From NCBI RefSeq assembly GCF_946479715.1, contig NZ_CAMLHF010000023.1, positions 1-40,436 on the forward strand: a stretch of 40,436 nt of DNA. Reading direction: 5' to 3'. Of the stretch, positions 1 through 8,387 are shown piece after piece. Source of the DNA: an uncultured Pedobacter sp. GTDB lineage: Bacteria; Bacteroidota; Bacteroidia; Sphingobacteriales; Sphingobacteriaceae. The notes beneath the pieces were generated by a model. The model made no database searches. It saw only the letters and a list, made by a program, of their open reading frames with translations, and was not told where the DNA came from. How positions within the stretch are numbered: position 1 is the stretch's first letter; every line of letters begins with the position of its first letter. The translations under genes and the position numbers were made by a program.

Positions 1-1854
1 TCTCAAATCACAACTGGAGCTGGAATATCAAAGCCGGTTATTCGTGGCTTAAGCTACAATAGGGTGGTTACGCTAAATAATGGTGTTAAGCAACAAGGGC
101 AACAATGGGGAGATGAGCACGGAATTGAAATTGATCAATACAGTGCAGACAGGGTCGAAGTATTAAAGGGCCCGGCAAGTTTAATGTATGGATCTGACGC
201 TTTAGGAGGGGTTATTAATATCCTTGATGCGCTACCGGCTCCAGAAGGAACCATAAAAGGAGAGTTTTTAACAAATTATGCCACAAACAATGGTTTGACA
301 GGTAGCTCACTAATGCTTCAAGGTAACGAAAACGGATTTGTTTATAGAGCAAGAGGTTCGTATAAAAATGCTTATTCTTATCAAACCCCAACAGAGTATG
401 TTCCCAACTCAGGATTTAATGAATCTAACTTTGAAGGGCAGATCGGGTTAAATAAAAGATGGGGTTATGCGCATTTAGATGCATCGAGCTTCCGCACTAA
501 TATTGGGTTCTATGAGCCAGCGCGAAATGAAGATGGGCAACTTGTAAACGAAGATGGAGCTCCATTTACAGATGAGCAGAATAAAGACAGGACGCTAGCA
601 TTTCCAAAACAAGATGTCCGTCATTATAAAGTTGCCTTAAACAGTAATATTTTATTAGGTGAAGGCAGTCTAAAAGCAACTTTGGGCTATCAGCATAATT
701 TAAGAAGAGAACTGGAGGCGGCAGAGGAAGATCCCGCTTTGTTTTTAAATAGTTATACCTATAGCTATGATTTAAAATACTCTTTTAATGAAGTGAATGG
801 CTGGGCTCCTGTAGTAGGTGTTTCGGGCGAATTCATTCATAGTTTAAATACAGGTGGACAAGAGCAGCTAATCCCAGATTTTGACAGTCAGGCATTTGGA
901 GGGTTTGCTTTTGTTAAGAAAACATGGGACAAAAACACTTTTAACATTGGTGCCAGGTTTGATTATAGGAAAATGACCGGCAAAGATTTTCATACTGATG
1001 ATGTAGATTTTGGTGCGTTTAGCAACAAATTTTCGCACATTACCGGGGCCCTTGGCTATACCCATGAATTTAATGATGCATTAAGTTTTAAGGCTAATGC
1101 CGGAAGCGCTTTTAGAGCACCAAATATTGCAGAGTTATCATCTAACGGCGTACATGAAGGAGTATTTCGTTATGAGGTAGGTAATCCAAACCTTAAGCCA
1201 GAGCAGAGTTATCAGTTTGATGCATCTTTTGATTACGAGAACAAGTATCTAAGTGCCAGCTTAGGTGGTTTTGCAAATTATATTAATGATTATATCTATT
1301 ATAATACCAGCGGGGAAACGAAAGAAGTTGATGGCAGAAATTTCCCAGTCTACAACTTTGTTCAAGATAATGCCTTTTTAAGAGGTATAGAGGCCTCCTT
1401 AACATTACATCCTGTAAGTTTTATTCACTTAGAGAATGGATTCTCCTTTACAAGAGCCACCAATCGTACTACTAAGGAATCTCTGCCATTTATTCCTGCG
1501 GCAACTTTACGCAACGAATTGCGTTTCGAGCCAAAAATAAATGGCACCGAACATTCTTATCTTTCTGTTGGTATTGATAATTTCTTTAAACAGAGTAAAA
1601 TTGACAGTTTTGAACAGCCTTCATCTGGCTACACGCTTTTAAATGCAGCAATTGGAACAACCGTTAAGTTGAGTAAAACTCAAGATATTACGGTTTATAT
1701 TGCTGGTAAAAACTTGCTGGACAAAGCTTATTATGATCATTTAAGTCGATTTAAGCCTGGAAGGTTAAGTGATGAAGAGCCAACTCTTGGTATCTATAAT
1801 CAGGGACGAAATGTTACATTTGGAGTGAACATCCCGTTTACTTTAAAAAAGTAA
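1..1854 (+). CDS. TonB-dependent outer-membrane receptor, 5'-truncated by the window edge
   Basis: This is the C-terminal part of a TonB-dependent receptor, an outer-membrane beta-barrel that imports a ligand using energy passed on by TonB. The reading frame is open from base 1 with no start codon, so the signal peptide, TonB box and any carboxypeptidase-like N-terminal domain lie outside the window. The visible part begins inside the plug domain. It shows the typical IRGLSYNRV, a DRVEVLKGPASLMYGSDALGGVINI-type plug ending (split here: VEVLKGPAS then GSDALGGVIN), and then about 500 residues of barrel with alternating aromatic strands. Its terminal strand, FGVNIPFTL, is suited to BAM-dependent insertion. 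A GTG at 64 could be read as a start but would cut the plug in half. The YDHLSRFKPGR segment near the end recalls metal or siderophore receptors, but the substrate cannot be told from sequence. A strong terminator follows directly. Confidence 0.93.
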   Translation, partial: SQITTGAGISKPVIRGLSYNRVVTLNNGVKQQGQQWGDEHGIEIDQYSADRVEVLKGPASLMYGSDALGGVINILDALPAPEGTIKGEFLTNYATNNGLTGSSLMLQGNENGFVYRARGSYKNAYSYQTPTEYVPNSGFNESNFEGQIGLNKRWGYAHLDASSFRTNIGFYEPARNEDGQLVNEDGAPFTDEQNKDRTLAFPKQDVRHYKVALNSNILLGEGSLKATLGYQHNLRRELEAAEEDPALFLNSYTYSYDLKYSFNEVNGWAPVVGVSGEFIHSLNTGGQEQLIPDFDSQAFGGFAFVKKTWDKNTFNIGARFDYRKMTGKDFHTDDVDFGAFSNKFSHITGALGYTHEFNDALSFKANAGSAFRAPNIAELSSNGVHEGVFRYEVGNPNLKPEQSYQFDASFDYENKYLSASLGGFANYINDYIYYNTSGETKEVDGRNFPVYNFVQDNAFLRGIEASLTLHPVSFIHLENGFSFTRATNRTTKESLPFIPAATLRNELRFEPKINGTEHSYLSVGIDNFFKQSKIDSFEQPSSGYTLLNAAIGTTVKLSKTQDITVYIAGKNLLDKAYYDHLSRFKPGRLSDEEPTLGIYNQGRNVTFGVNIPFTLKK

Positions 1855-1867
1855 CCCATTGATGAGG

Positions 1868-1914
1868 AAAATAAGAGAGGGGCAAATATCAAATTTGCCC
1901 CTCTCTTATTTTTA
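1868..1914. terminator. Bidirectional intrinsic terminator between the TonB receptor and hutH
   Basis: Two arms of about 18 bases (AATAAGAGAGGGGCAAAT and its complement) flank a loop of about 5 bases. There is an A-rich 5' flank and a T-rich 3' flank, so the hairpin can stop transcription from both converging genes. Confidence 0.85.
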
Positions 1915-1916
1915 AG

Positions 1917-3410
1917 TTATGATACTCCCTTATATACATTTAAAAACTGTACAGATTTTTGTATTTCTATGGAAAGTAGTCTGTCATTTTCATGGGCCGG
2001 AATTTCTTGCCTGAAAGCAAAAATCAACTTCTCCAGTTCAGGAGAAGTTTTAAGAGGTCTCCTGAATTCTAAAGCCTGCGCTGCGGTTAACAGCTCAATT
2101 GCAAGAATTCTTTCTAAATTATTTACAACCCTCAAGCATTTAGTTGCTGCATTTGCACCCATGCTCACATGGTCCTCTTGCCCGTTACTAGATACGATGC
2201 TATCTACGGATGCCGGTGTGCACAGTTGCTTGTTCTCGCTGGCAATGGATGCCGCAGTGTATTGCGTTATCATCAGCCCTGAATTTAACCCTGCATTTTT
2301 AACCAGAAAAGGAGGTAAGCCTCTTTGTCCGGAGATCAGTTGAAAAGTTCTTCTTTCGGAGATTGATCCAAATTCTGCTAAAGCAAGACACATAAAATCC
2401 AGCGTTAATGCCAATGGTTGCCCATGGAAGTTACCGGCAGAAATGATCCTGTCCTCATCCGGAAAAACATTCGGATTGTCTGTTACTGAGTTAATCTCCG
2501 TTTCAAAAACAGATTGTATATAATTAATGCTGTCTTTACTTGCTCCGTGGACCTGGGGTACACACCTAAACGAATAAGGATCTTGCGTTTGTTTGCCTTT
2601 TTGCTTAATCAATTCACTCCCTTCTAGCCATTTGCTAATATTAGCAGCAGTTTGAAGCTGGCCTACATGAGGCCTTATGAGATGACTAAGGTCATCAAAT
2701 GGATCTATTCTGCAATCAAAACTATCAATAGAAGTAGCTGCTATGGCATCTGCCCACTTTGCAAGATGCTGCGCTTTAGAAATGCAGTAAATTCCATAGG
2801 CACTCATAAATTGAGTGCCATTTATTAGCGCAAGCCCTTCTTTCGATTGTAGAACGAGTGGCTGCCAGCCCAATGTAAGGTACAGATCAGCAGTTGCAAT
2901 CTTTTCTCCTTTGTAAATTACACTACCTTCACCTATTAGTGGTAAAGCAAGGTGTGCCAGAGGAGCTAAATCTCCAGATGCACCTAAAGATCCCTGGGTA
3001 TAGATTACAGGTAGAATGTCGTTGTTGTAAAAGGCTATAAGTCTTTCAACCGTAGTTAATGCTATTGCAGAATGTCCATAACTAAGCGATTGTATTTTCA
3101 GTAAGAGCATTAGCCTTACAATTTCTGCAGGAACTTCTTCTCCCGTTCCGCATGCGTGAGATAGAAGTAAGTTATGCTGTAATTGAGATAGCATTTCGGC
3201 CTCGATCTTTACATTTTGTAAATATCCAAAACCCGTATTTATTCCATATATCGGAGCGTCATTATGATTTAATTTATCGTCCAAATACTTTCTGCACTTT
3301 TCAATTTTTTCAATAGCACTGTCAGATAGTTCGATGGTTTGCTTTTCGGCGATGATTTTTGTGATCTGGGCAAGGCATAACCTTTCCTGACCTAAATAAT
3401 GAATGCTCAT
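1917..3410 (-). CDS. hutH: Histidine ammonia-lyase
   Basis: This protein deaminates L-histidine to trans-urocanate and ammonia, the first step of histidine degradation, in the cytoplasm. The MIO-forming Ala-Ser-Gly lies at residues 144-146 within GSLGASGDLAPLAHL. The catalytic-loop Tyr is in YGINTGFG (about 56). The substrate-selectivity pair is Ser84-His85 (NLLLSHACGTG), the combination known from histidine lyases, as opposed to His-Leu in tyrosine and Phe-Leu in phenylalanine lyases. The QEDHVSMG segment is also typical of HAL. Starting at the ATG at 3410 gives 497 residues, near the family's usual 500-510. The longer frame to 3431 would start with TTG inside the putative -7 element. No hutU, hutI or hutG is adjacent, so the rest of the pathway must be elsewhere if it is present. 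The gene is divergent from the hydrolase at 3499. Confidence 0.93.
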   Translation of the reverse strand: MSIHYLGQERLCLAQITKIIAEKQTIELSDSAIEKIEKCRKYLDDKLNHNDAPIYGINTGFGYLQNVKIEAEMLSQLQHNLLLSHACGTGEEVPAEIVRLMLLLKIQSLSYGHSAIALTTVERLIAFYNNDILPVIYTQGSLGASGDLAPLAHLALPLIGEGSVIYKGEKIATADLYLTLGWQPLVLQSKEGLALINGTQFMSAYGIYCISKAQHLAKWADAIAATSIDSFDCRIDPFDDLSHLIRPHVGQLQTAANISKWLEGSELIKQKGKQTQDPYSFRCVPQVHGASKDSINYIQSVFETEINSVTDNPNVFPDEDRIISAGNFHGQPLALTLDFMCLALAEFGSISERRTFQLISGQRGLPPFLVKNAGLNSGLMITQYTAASIASENKQLCTPASVDSIVSSNGQEDHVSMGANAATKCLRVVNNLERILAIELLTAAQALEFRRPLKTSPELEKLIFAFRQEIPAHENDRLLSIEIQKSVQFLNVYKGVS

Positions 3411-3428
3411 TCTTTGTTTATATTTTAG

Positions 3429-3436
3429 CAAAATTA
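3429..3436 (-). promoter_or_regulatory. Putative -7 promoter element of hutH
   Basis: Read on the minus strand the sequence is TAATTTTG, a full match to the Bacteroidota -7 consensus TAnnTTTG. It lies 18 bases before the chosen ATG. No clear -33 TTG is visible, so this is a weak call based on one element. Confidence 0.35.
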
Positions 3437-3498
3437 TAAATAATGCTTAAGTTTAGAACTTTCACTACGTTATTATTGTTTCATTTTAAAACTAACCT

Positions 3499-4488
3499 AT
3501 GTTAAAAACAATATCCTTATCCTTCTTTCTTTTATTCTGTGCAGCTGCCTCAGTATTTGCTCAAAAAACAGATACCATTTCCATCAACTTAGAAAATGTT
3601 AAATATGCTTATCCCGTAAAATATTTTGCCGTTAATACAGAGGGGCAAGACCTTCGCATGGCTTATATGGATATTCCTCCAACCCAACTTAATAACGGAA
3701 GAACAGTGGTGTTGTTTCATGGTAAAAACTTTGGAGGATATTATTGGACAAATGTTATAAAAGCACTCACAAGCAGAGGGTTTAGGGTTATTGTACCCGA
3801 TCAGATTGGGTTTGGCAAGTCTTCAAAGGCCTTTATCCATTATAGCTTTCATCAAATGGCCAAATGGAATAAAGAGTTGTTGGATGGTTTAGGTATTACA
3901 AGAGTTAGTGTTCTGGGCCATTCTATGGGGGGCATGCTGGCTACCCGATTTGCACTAATGTATCCTGAAAAAACGGAAAAACTATTGCTTGAAAACCCTA
4001 TTGGATTAGAAGATTATCGTCGTTTTATACCTTATTCGACTACCGAAGAACAATATAAAAGAGAATTAACAGCAACCGCTGAAAGCATTAGGAAATATTA
4101 TCAAGGGTCTTATTTTACTGTTTGGAAAGCCGAGTATGAGGAACTAGTCCGCATTGCCGGAGGAGTAACCTATAGTGGTGATTTTCCACGGTGGGCAAAA
4201 GTTGCAGCCATGACTTATACTATGATTTATGAACAGCCTGTGGTTTATGAATTCTATAACATTAAGGTGCCAACAGTACTGTTTATTGGTAAGGAAGATA
4301 AGACCATAGTTGGAAAGGGGCTGCTTAGTCCCGATCAGCAAGCTTTATACGGACAATATAAACTTTTGGGTAAACAGACTGCTGCTAAAATACCGGGTGC
4401 GAAAATTATTGAATTCGAAGCTTGTGGCCATATTCCACATATAGAAATATCTACTGAATTTAATGTCGCACTATTAGGTAGTCTATAA
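3499..4488 (+). CDS. Secreted alpha/beta-fold hydrolase
   Basis: A 329-residue alpha/beta hydrolase with a cleavable-looking signal peptide (MLKTISLSFFLLFCAAASVFA, cleavage near AQK), so it probably acts in the periplasm. Visible landmarks, in order, are the oxyanion-hole segment LFHGKNFGGYYW, the VPDQIGFGKSSK loop, the nucleophile elbow GHSMGGML (Ser), an acid candidate Asp in FIGKEDKTIVG, and a catalytic His in EACGHIPHIE. The layout matches esterase, lipase or haloalkane-dehalogenase-like members of the superfamily. The substrate cannot be predicted. The last 6 bases overlap the 3' end of the convergent mtfA-like gene, so there is no room for a separate terminator. Confidence 0.87.
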   Translation: MLKTISLSFFLLFCAAASVFAQKTDTISINLENVKYAYPVKYFAVNTEGQDLRMAYMDIPPTQLNNGRTVVLFHGKNFGGYYWTNVIKALTSRGFRVIVPDQIGFGKSSKAFIHYSFHQMAKWNKELLDGLGITRVSVLGHSMGGMLATRFALMYPEKTEKLLLENPIGLEDYRRFIPYSTTEEQYKRELTATAESIRKYYQGSYFTVWKAEYEELVRIAGGVTYSGDFPRWAKVAAMTYTMIYEQPVVYEFYNIKVPTVLFIGKEDKTIVGKGLLSPDQQALYGQYKLLGKQTAAKIPGAKIIEFEACGHIPHIEISTEFNVALLGSL

Positions 4489-5262
4489 TGTTTTCTTTGC
4501 TGGATTCTGTAAAAATATTTTAGATAAGGTGTTGTATAGTTCAGGATGTTTTACATTAAACTGTTCTGGTTTTTCAAAGAAATATTCTGAAACTACGGCA
4601 AAAAATTCTGCTTCATTGGTTATGGCATAAGGGTTAATATCTGATTTGCCATTTTCAATGCGCTGTATCTCCTCATGGATCATTTTAACCCACGGAATGG
4701 TATACTCGTGTTTCAATAAGTTCTCAGGTACTCCATCGGTTGCTCCGTCAGACTTGTCCAGCAAATGAACAAACTCATGAATTGCAGTGTTCTCTTTATC
4801 TGCACTATTTGAAAAACCTTGAAGAAGGGCAGATCTCGATAAGATCATCTGCCCATTCATAAATCCATTACCTACCATCCCCATAACCCTTCTTTCTCCA
4901 CCTTCGTATTGAAATTCAGTATTAAAGGTGTCTGGATATAAAACTACATTGCTTAAATTATTATACTTCCAGTTGTCAAAACCAAATACTGGAATAATGG
5001 CACTCGAAGCAATTAAAAGTTTATCTAAAACGGTAATCTCAGTTCCAACACCTTCAATTCGGACGTAGCTTAAAAACTCGGAAAGTTTCTGTTCAAATCT
5101 GGGTTTATCGTCTACTTCCAGTTGTTGATAATAATTTACATTCTTAAATAACAACTGTTTATCCCCCTCGCTTAAGGTCACATAATTATGGCGGTTATCT
5201 TTTCTAAGTATAAAATAAACTACCAGAAGTAATATTGGGATAAGAATAAATAAACCTTCCAT
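4483..5262 (-). CDS. mtfA: MtfA-like zinc metallopeptidase (M90 family)
   Basis: A 259-residue protein with an N-terminal membrane segment (residues 4-18) and the zinc-peptidase motif HEFVH at 162-166, followed by LLDKSDGATDG. The probable third zinc ligand is a Glu in the NEAEFFAVVSEYFF segment near 219. This pattern is that of MtfA (formerly DUF980). The E. coli member is a peptidase that binds the repressor Mlc and so affects sugar PTS control. Members with an N-terminal anchor are found in other phyla, and the Mlc link should not be assumed here. The gene starts 3 bases after the stop of the oxidoreductase gene, so the two are probably co-transcribed. Its 3' end overlaps the convergent hydrolase gene by 6 bases. 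Confidence 0.85.
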   Translation of the reverse strand: MEGLFILIPILLLVVYFILRKDNRHNYVTLSEGDKQLLFKNVNYYQQLEVDDKPRFEQKLSEFLSYVRIEGVGTEITVLDKLLIASSAIIPVFGFDNWKYNNLSNVVLYPDTFNTEFQYEGGERRVMGMVGNGFMNGQMILSRSALLQGFSNSADKENTAIHEFVHLLDKSDGATDGVPENLLKHEYTIPWVKMIHEEIQRIENGKSDINPYAITNEAEFFAVVSEYFFEKPEQFNVKHPELYNTLSKIFLQNPAKKTL

Positions 5263-5265
5263 TTA

Positions 5266-6279
5266 TTATGCTTCCAGAATTTCTAATTGAGTAATCACCT
5301 GATCTTGAGTAACCGGATAAGGAACATCATTAACAACACTCTGATAAACTGCCTCGAATAAAGGTAGGTAGCTTCCTCTTAAAGAAGGTACTGAGTGTAC
5401 CGTTTTATTTCCTTGCTCATCAATTAATGTCAATTTGCCTTCTTTTCCTTCAGGTTCAATTCCATAGGCGCTGTCAGAAAGTTTCATTCTTTTTAACAGC
5501 TGCTCTTCTTGAATATCAGTTCTTTCTTTATGTAAAGATCCTTTTTCACCATGTAAAACAAAAGCTGGTAGTGGATCAACCAATAGCAAATTAGAGTGGA
5601 CAAAAACATTGACACTATTTGGGTAACCTAAATGGATAGAAAAGTAATCATCAACTTTAGTATCCTTACGGTTTTTGCCTAGAATTTTATGAAATGTTTC
5701 TGGTTTTCCGAATATGCTAATTGCCTGATCTAATAGGTGCGGTCCAAGATCATACATTAATCCGCTTGCTGCTATGGGTTCCTCTTTAAAGGTTTTAGGC
5801 CCTATGGCTAATCTATATCTATCATAGCGGAAGTGAACTTCGTTCAGTTTTCCAAGCTTTCCACTTTCTATAACTTCACGTACAGCTGTGTAATCACTAT
5901 CCCATCTTCTGTTTTGGTAAAAGAATATCTTTTTACCCATACGGTCAGCCAATTCGAAAAGTTCCTTTGCTTCTGCTGATGTAGCAGTGAATGGTTTCTC
6001 TACTAAGATATGCTTTCCAGCACTTAGCGATTTGGTAGCATAATCAAAATGGGTATAGTTCGGCGTGTTTATAATGATAAGTTCAATAGCTTCATCAGCT
6101 ATTAAGTCGTCTATTGTATTATAACTAATTACACCAGGATAATCATCCGCGGCTTGTTTTTGGTTGCGTTCAGTTACAGCATGTAATTTAAAACCTGGGT
6201 GTGCATCAACAAAAGGGGCATGAAATACCTTTCCAGACATTCCGTAGGCCATTAAGCCTGTTATGATTTTTTTTTCCAT
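5266..6279 (-). CDS. Gfo/Idh/MocA-family NAD(P)-dependent oxidoreductase
   Basis: A 337-residue cytoplasmic oxidoreductase of the glucose-fructose oxidoreductase/inositol dehydrogenase family. The N-terminal Rossmann nucleotide-binding loop reads GLMAYGMSGKVFHAPF, the variant seen in YdgJ/YhhX-type members. The family's EKP motif is in HILVEKPFT (catalytic-site Lys), and the substrate-site Asp/His are in YDLGPHLLDQAI. The C-terminal alpha/beta domain follows and is complete in length. Members oxidise or reduce sugars, inositols or related polyols, but the specific substrate is not predictable. The ATG at 6279 places the Rossmann loop at the very N-terminus as expected. It is the first gene of a likely two-gene unit with the mtfA-like gene 3 bases downstream. 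Confidence 0.88.
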   Translation of the reverse strand: MEKKIITGLMAYGMSGKVFHAPFVDAHPGFKLHAVTERNQKQAADDYPGVISYNTIDDLIADEAIELIIINTPNYTHFDYATKSLSAGKHILVEKPFTATSAEAKELFELADRMGKKIFFYQNRRWDSDYTAVREVIESGKLGKLNEVHFRYDRYRLAIGPKTFKEEPIAASGLMYDLGPHLLDQAISIFGKPETFHKILGKNRKDTKVDDYFSIHLGYPNSVNVFVHSNLLLVDPLPAFVLHGEKGSLHKERTDIQEEQLLKRMKLSDSAYGIEPEGKEGKLTLIDEQGNKTVHSVPSLRGSYLPLFEAVYQSVVNDVPYPVTQDQVITQLEILEA

Positions 6280-6375
6280 TTTAATATAAATTTCCTTTTA
6301 ATTCTTCGAAGCTATTATAACCTCCGTAACATTGTGCTAAAAATAAGAAATCACTTTACTAAACGCTTAATATTA

Positions 6376-6409
6376 TTGTAATAAAGCTTCATGTCTAATT
6401 GTATCTTTG
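6376..6409 (+). promoter_or_regulatory. Putative Bacteroidota promoter giving a near-leaderless transcript
   Basis: A -33 TTG at 6376-6378 and a perfect -7 TATCTTTG at 6402-6409 are separated by 23 bases. The ATG at 6414 lies only 4 bases beyond the -7 box, so the transcript would start at or within a few bases of the start codon. The spacer is slightly longer than the usual 19-21. Confidence 0.5.
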
Positions 6410-6413
6410 TAAT

Positions 6414-6758
6414 ATGAAACCTGCAGAAATACATGCGAAATGGAAAATTTTGCAACAAAAGATAGCACAGGAATTTGATTCTGATGTACCTGATCTAAAA
6501 GTTATACTGTTTTTGATTGGTGTTCAGGAGTTAGGGAAAGGTCCGGGAAAATATAGTAAACGTCAAAAAGAGGAGCTAATGCATATTGCCACCTGTCGTT
6601 TATTAAGTGAAATGGGATTCTACGAGTTAGAAGGATTGGATCAGGACGGATGGCCTCATTGGAAACTTGTAAAGCCGGTTCCTTCGTTTGCAATGATGGA
6701 GCAGGAATTACTCCTTAAATCCCTTGCTATACATTATTTTGAAGATATCTACCAATAG
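6414..6758 (+). CDS. Small conserved-type hypothetical protein
   Basis: A soluble protein of 114 residues with no signal peptide or membrane segment. It is rich in charged and aromatic residues and appears largely helical. I do not recognise a characterised family. Visible features are a central ELGKGPGKYSKRQKEELMHIATCRLLSEMG stretch (given only as landmark, residues about 43-72), a GLDQDGWPHWKL segment and an acidic helical C-terminus. The ATG at 6414 is preferred over the in-frame TTG at 6399, because the latter lies inside the -7 promoter box. The gene stands alone between the divergent oxidoreductase and the convergent OmpA-like gene, with a terminator right after it. Confidence 0.75.
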   Translation: MKPAEIHAKWKILQQKIAQEFDSDVPDLKVILFLIGVQELGKGPGKYSKRQKEELMHIATCRLLSEMGFYELEGLDQDGWPHWKLVKPVPSFAMMEQELLLKSLAIHYFEDIYQ

Positions 6759-6777
6759 GAAGAATATCATAAAAAGT

Positions 6778-6815
6778 AAAAAACCCGAAGTACATAGTAC
6801 GACGGGTTTTTATTT
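6778..6815. terminator. Bidirectional intrinsic terminator
   Basis: AAAAACCCG pairs with CGGGTTTTT around an inner GTAC/GTAC stem (6790-6800), with A and T tracts on the two sides. It separates the small hypothetical gene from the convergent OmpA-like gene. Confidence 0.85.
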
Positions 6816-6836
6816 TATAGGTAGATGTAAATGTTC

Positions 6837-7517
6837 TTATTTGCCTTGTTGTTGAGCTTCTTTTTTCAATTGATCGTTAGCAACGATAACAACTTCAACT
6901 CTACGGTTAGCAGCTCTTCCTTCTTCAGTTGCATTGTCAGCAATTGGCTCAGAAAAACCTTTACCTAAAGTGATCAAACGTGATGAAGGAACACCTTGAG
7001 AAACTGCATACGCTTTAACAGCGGCAGCTCTTCTTTCAGATAATGCCATGTTATAGGTTTCAGTACCTTTGTTATCAGTATGACCAATAACTTTAATGTC
7101 AGTTCCAGGATATTGATTTATTGACCCAGCTAAAGATTTAATATTTGTTTTAGCCTGAGCAGTTAAATCTGATTTGTCAAAACCAAAAAGAATACCACTA
7201 TCAAACTTAACGATAATACCTTCACCCTCACGGATAACTTCAGCATTTGGGATAGCATTCTGTATTTCAGCAGCTTGTTTATCCATCCTTTTACCAATAA
7301 ATCCACCGGCTGTACCACCAACTGCAGCACCAATAATAGCACCTACCGCTGTATTACCCGCTTTTTTACCGATAATAGCACCAATCACACCACCCGCTGC
7401 AGCTCCAATACCTGCTCCTTTTTGTGTTTTTGTTAAACTATCGCAACCTTGAAATGCCATTGCACCAAGAGAAAGAGCGATACTAAATGTTGCTATTTTA
7501 AATTTTGAAGTAATCAT
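6837..7517 (-). CDS. OmpA-family lipoprotein with glycine-zipper domain
   Basis: A 226-residue envelope lipoprotein. The N-terminus is a lipoprotein signal with the lipobox AFQGC (Cys25). Residues about 33-76 form a glycine-zipper region (repeated GAGIGAAAGG and GKKAGNTAVG patterns) expected to insert in or pack against the membrane. Residues about 105-215 are an OmpA C-terminal peptidoglycan-binding domain with IGHTDNKGTETYN, SERRAAAV and the closing NRRVEVVI, the usual diaminopimelate-contacting pattern. The arrangement is like E. coli YiaD. It probably tethers the outer membrane to the cell wall. It is transcribed alone. Upstream (7538-7554) there is a short inverted repeat next to a -7-like TAGGTTTG. 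Confidence 0.9.
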   Translation of the reverse strand: MITSKFKIATFSIALSLGAMAFQGCDSLTKTQKGAGIGAAAGGVIGAIIGKKAGNTAVGAIIGAAVGGTAGGFIGKRMDKQAAEIQNAIPNAEVIREGEGIIVKFDSGILFGFDKSDLTAQAKTNIKSLAGSINQYPGTDIKVIGHTDNKGTETYNMALSERRAAAVKAYAVSQGVPSSRLITLGKGFSEPIADNATEEGRAANRRVEVVIVANDQLKKEAQQQGK

Positions 7518-7537
7518 AATATAATTGTTTGTTTTAC

Positions 7538-7558
7538 TTTGAGCCTAACTCAAACCTA
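7538..7558 (-). promoter_or_regulatory. Putative -7 box with adjoining inverted repeat upstream of the OmpA-like gene
   Basis: On the minus strand TAGGTTTG (complement of 7551-7558) fits TAnnTTTG. It overlaps the inverted repeat TTTGAG-N5-CTCAAA (7538-7554), which could be an operator or a leader hairpin. No clear -33 element is seen. Confidence 0.3.
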
Positions 7559-7686
7559 ATGCCAGTTTTATTGTTTCTTATTTTTATGGTCCTGCACCGC
7601 CAATTTTTGCGAACATAAATGTTACAAAAGGACAACTGCGTATTTTAATTTATATTAAAGCGACCAAAATTCAGTACAACTACCTA

Positions 7687-8385
7687 TTATTCTGAAAAAT
7701 ATTCTTCTAATTCTTTCAAGGTGTTTTCATCTGTAAGAAAATCTTTAATCACCAAACCTTTTTCTAAAAGAATAATCCTGTCGCAAACGTCTGTAACGTG
7801 GTTTAAGTCATGACTGGATATTAGCGTTGTCATTCTGTGCTCCTGTTTCAAATTCTTAATTAATGATTTTAACCGAATTTGAGTAGTAGGGTCAAGATTA
7901 GCAAAAGGCTCATCCAATATTAACAATTCGGGGTTCTGCATAAGCGCTGCGGCAATACCAATCTTATTTTGATTGCCCTTTGAAAAATCACGAATATATT
8001 TGCCTTTATTAAGGATTTCATCATTAAAGAACTCAATGTATTGATTTAGATAATCCATTACATGGGCCGGACTAAAATTATGCAGGCCTCCAATAAAAGT
8101 AAAATACTCTTCTGCAGTTAAATAATCTATCAGAAAACCCTCATCAAGATAAGATGCTGTGTAGTCTTTCCATTTATCATGCTTGGCAACGTTCTCTCCT
8201 TTGGATAGGATTTGACCTGCATTTGGGCGAATCAGATCAAGCAGCATTCGGAATAGTGTTGTTTTTCCTGCTCCATTATTTCCTACCAGGCCTATGGTTT
8301 CTCCTGCATTAATCTGTAATTCTTCAATGTTTACGACGGTTTTATTTCCGTATATCTTTTTTAGATTTGAAATTTCTAGCATCAT
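7687..8385 (-). CDS. ABC transporter ATP-binding protein
   Basis: A 232-residue ATPase subunit. Walker A is GNNGAGKTT (about 36-44), Walker B is LLILDEPFANLD, and the H-loop is SSHDLNH. The signature motif reads FSKGNQNK where LSGGQ is usual. This degenerate form is common in export-type ATPases of the CcmA/BcrA kind and is not by itself a sign of inactivity. The gene starts 2 bases after the stop of the DUF5687-like permease gene, so the two almost certainly form one transporter. The substrate is unknown. It is the last gene of the rarA-permease-ATPase run. Confidence 0.92.
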   Translation of the reverse strand: MMLEISNLKKIYGNKTVVNIEELQINAGETIGLVGNNGAGKTTLFRMLLDLIRPNAGQILSKGENVAKHDKWKDYTASYLDEGFLIDYLTAEEYFTFIGGLHNFSPAHVMDYLNQYIEFFNDEILNKGKYIRDFSKGNQNKIGIAAALMQNPELLILDEPFANLDPTTQIRLKSLIKNLKQEHRMTTLISSHDLNHVTDVCDRIILLEKGLVIKDFLTDENTLKELEEYFSE

Positions 8386-8387
8386 GG

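Noticed and set aside
1969..2343. A 124-codon open frame on the plus strand inside hutH
   Set aside because: It is antisense to a well-conserved enzyme, shows no recognisable domain, and has no promoter or start context.
7300..7430. Apparent repetitive DNA in the OmpA-like gene
   Set aside because: It reflects the coding of a Gly/Ala glycine-zipper region, not a DNA repeat array.
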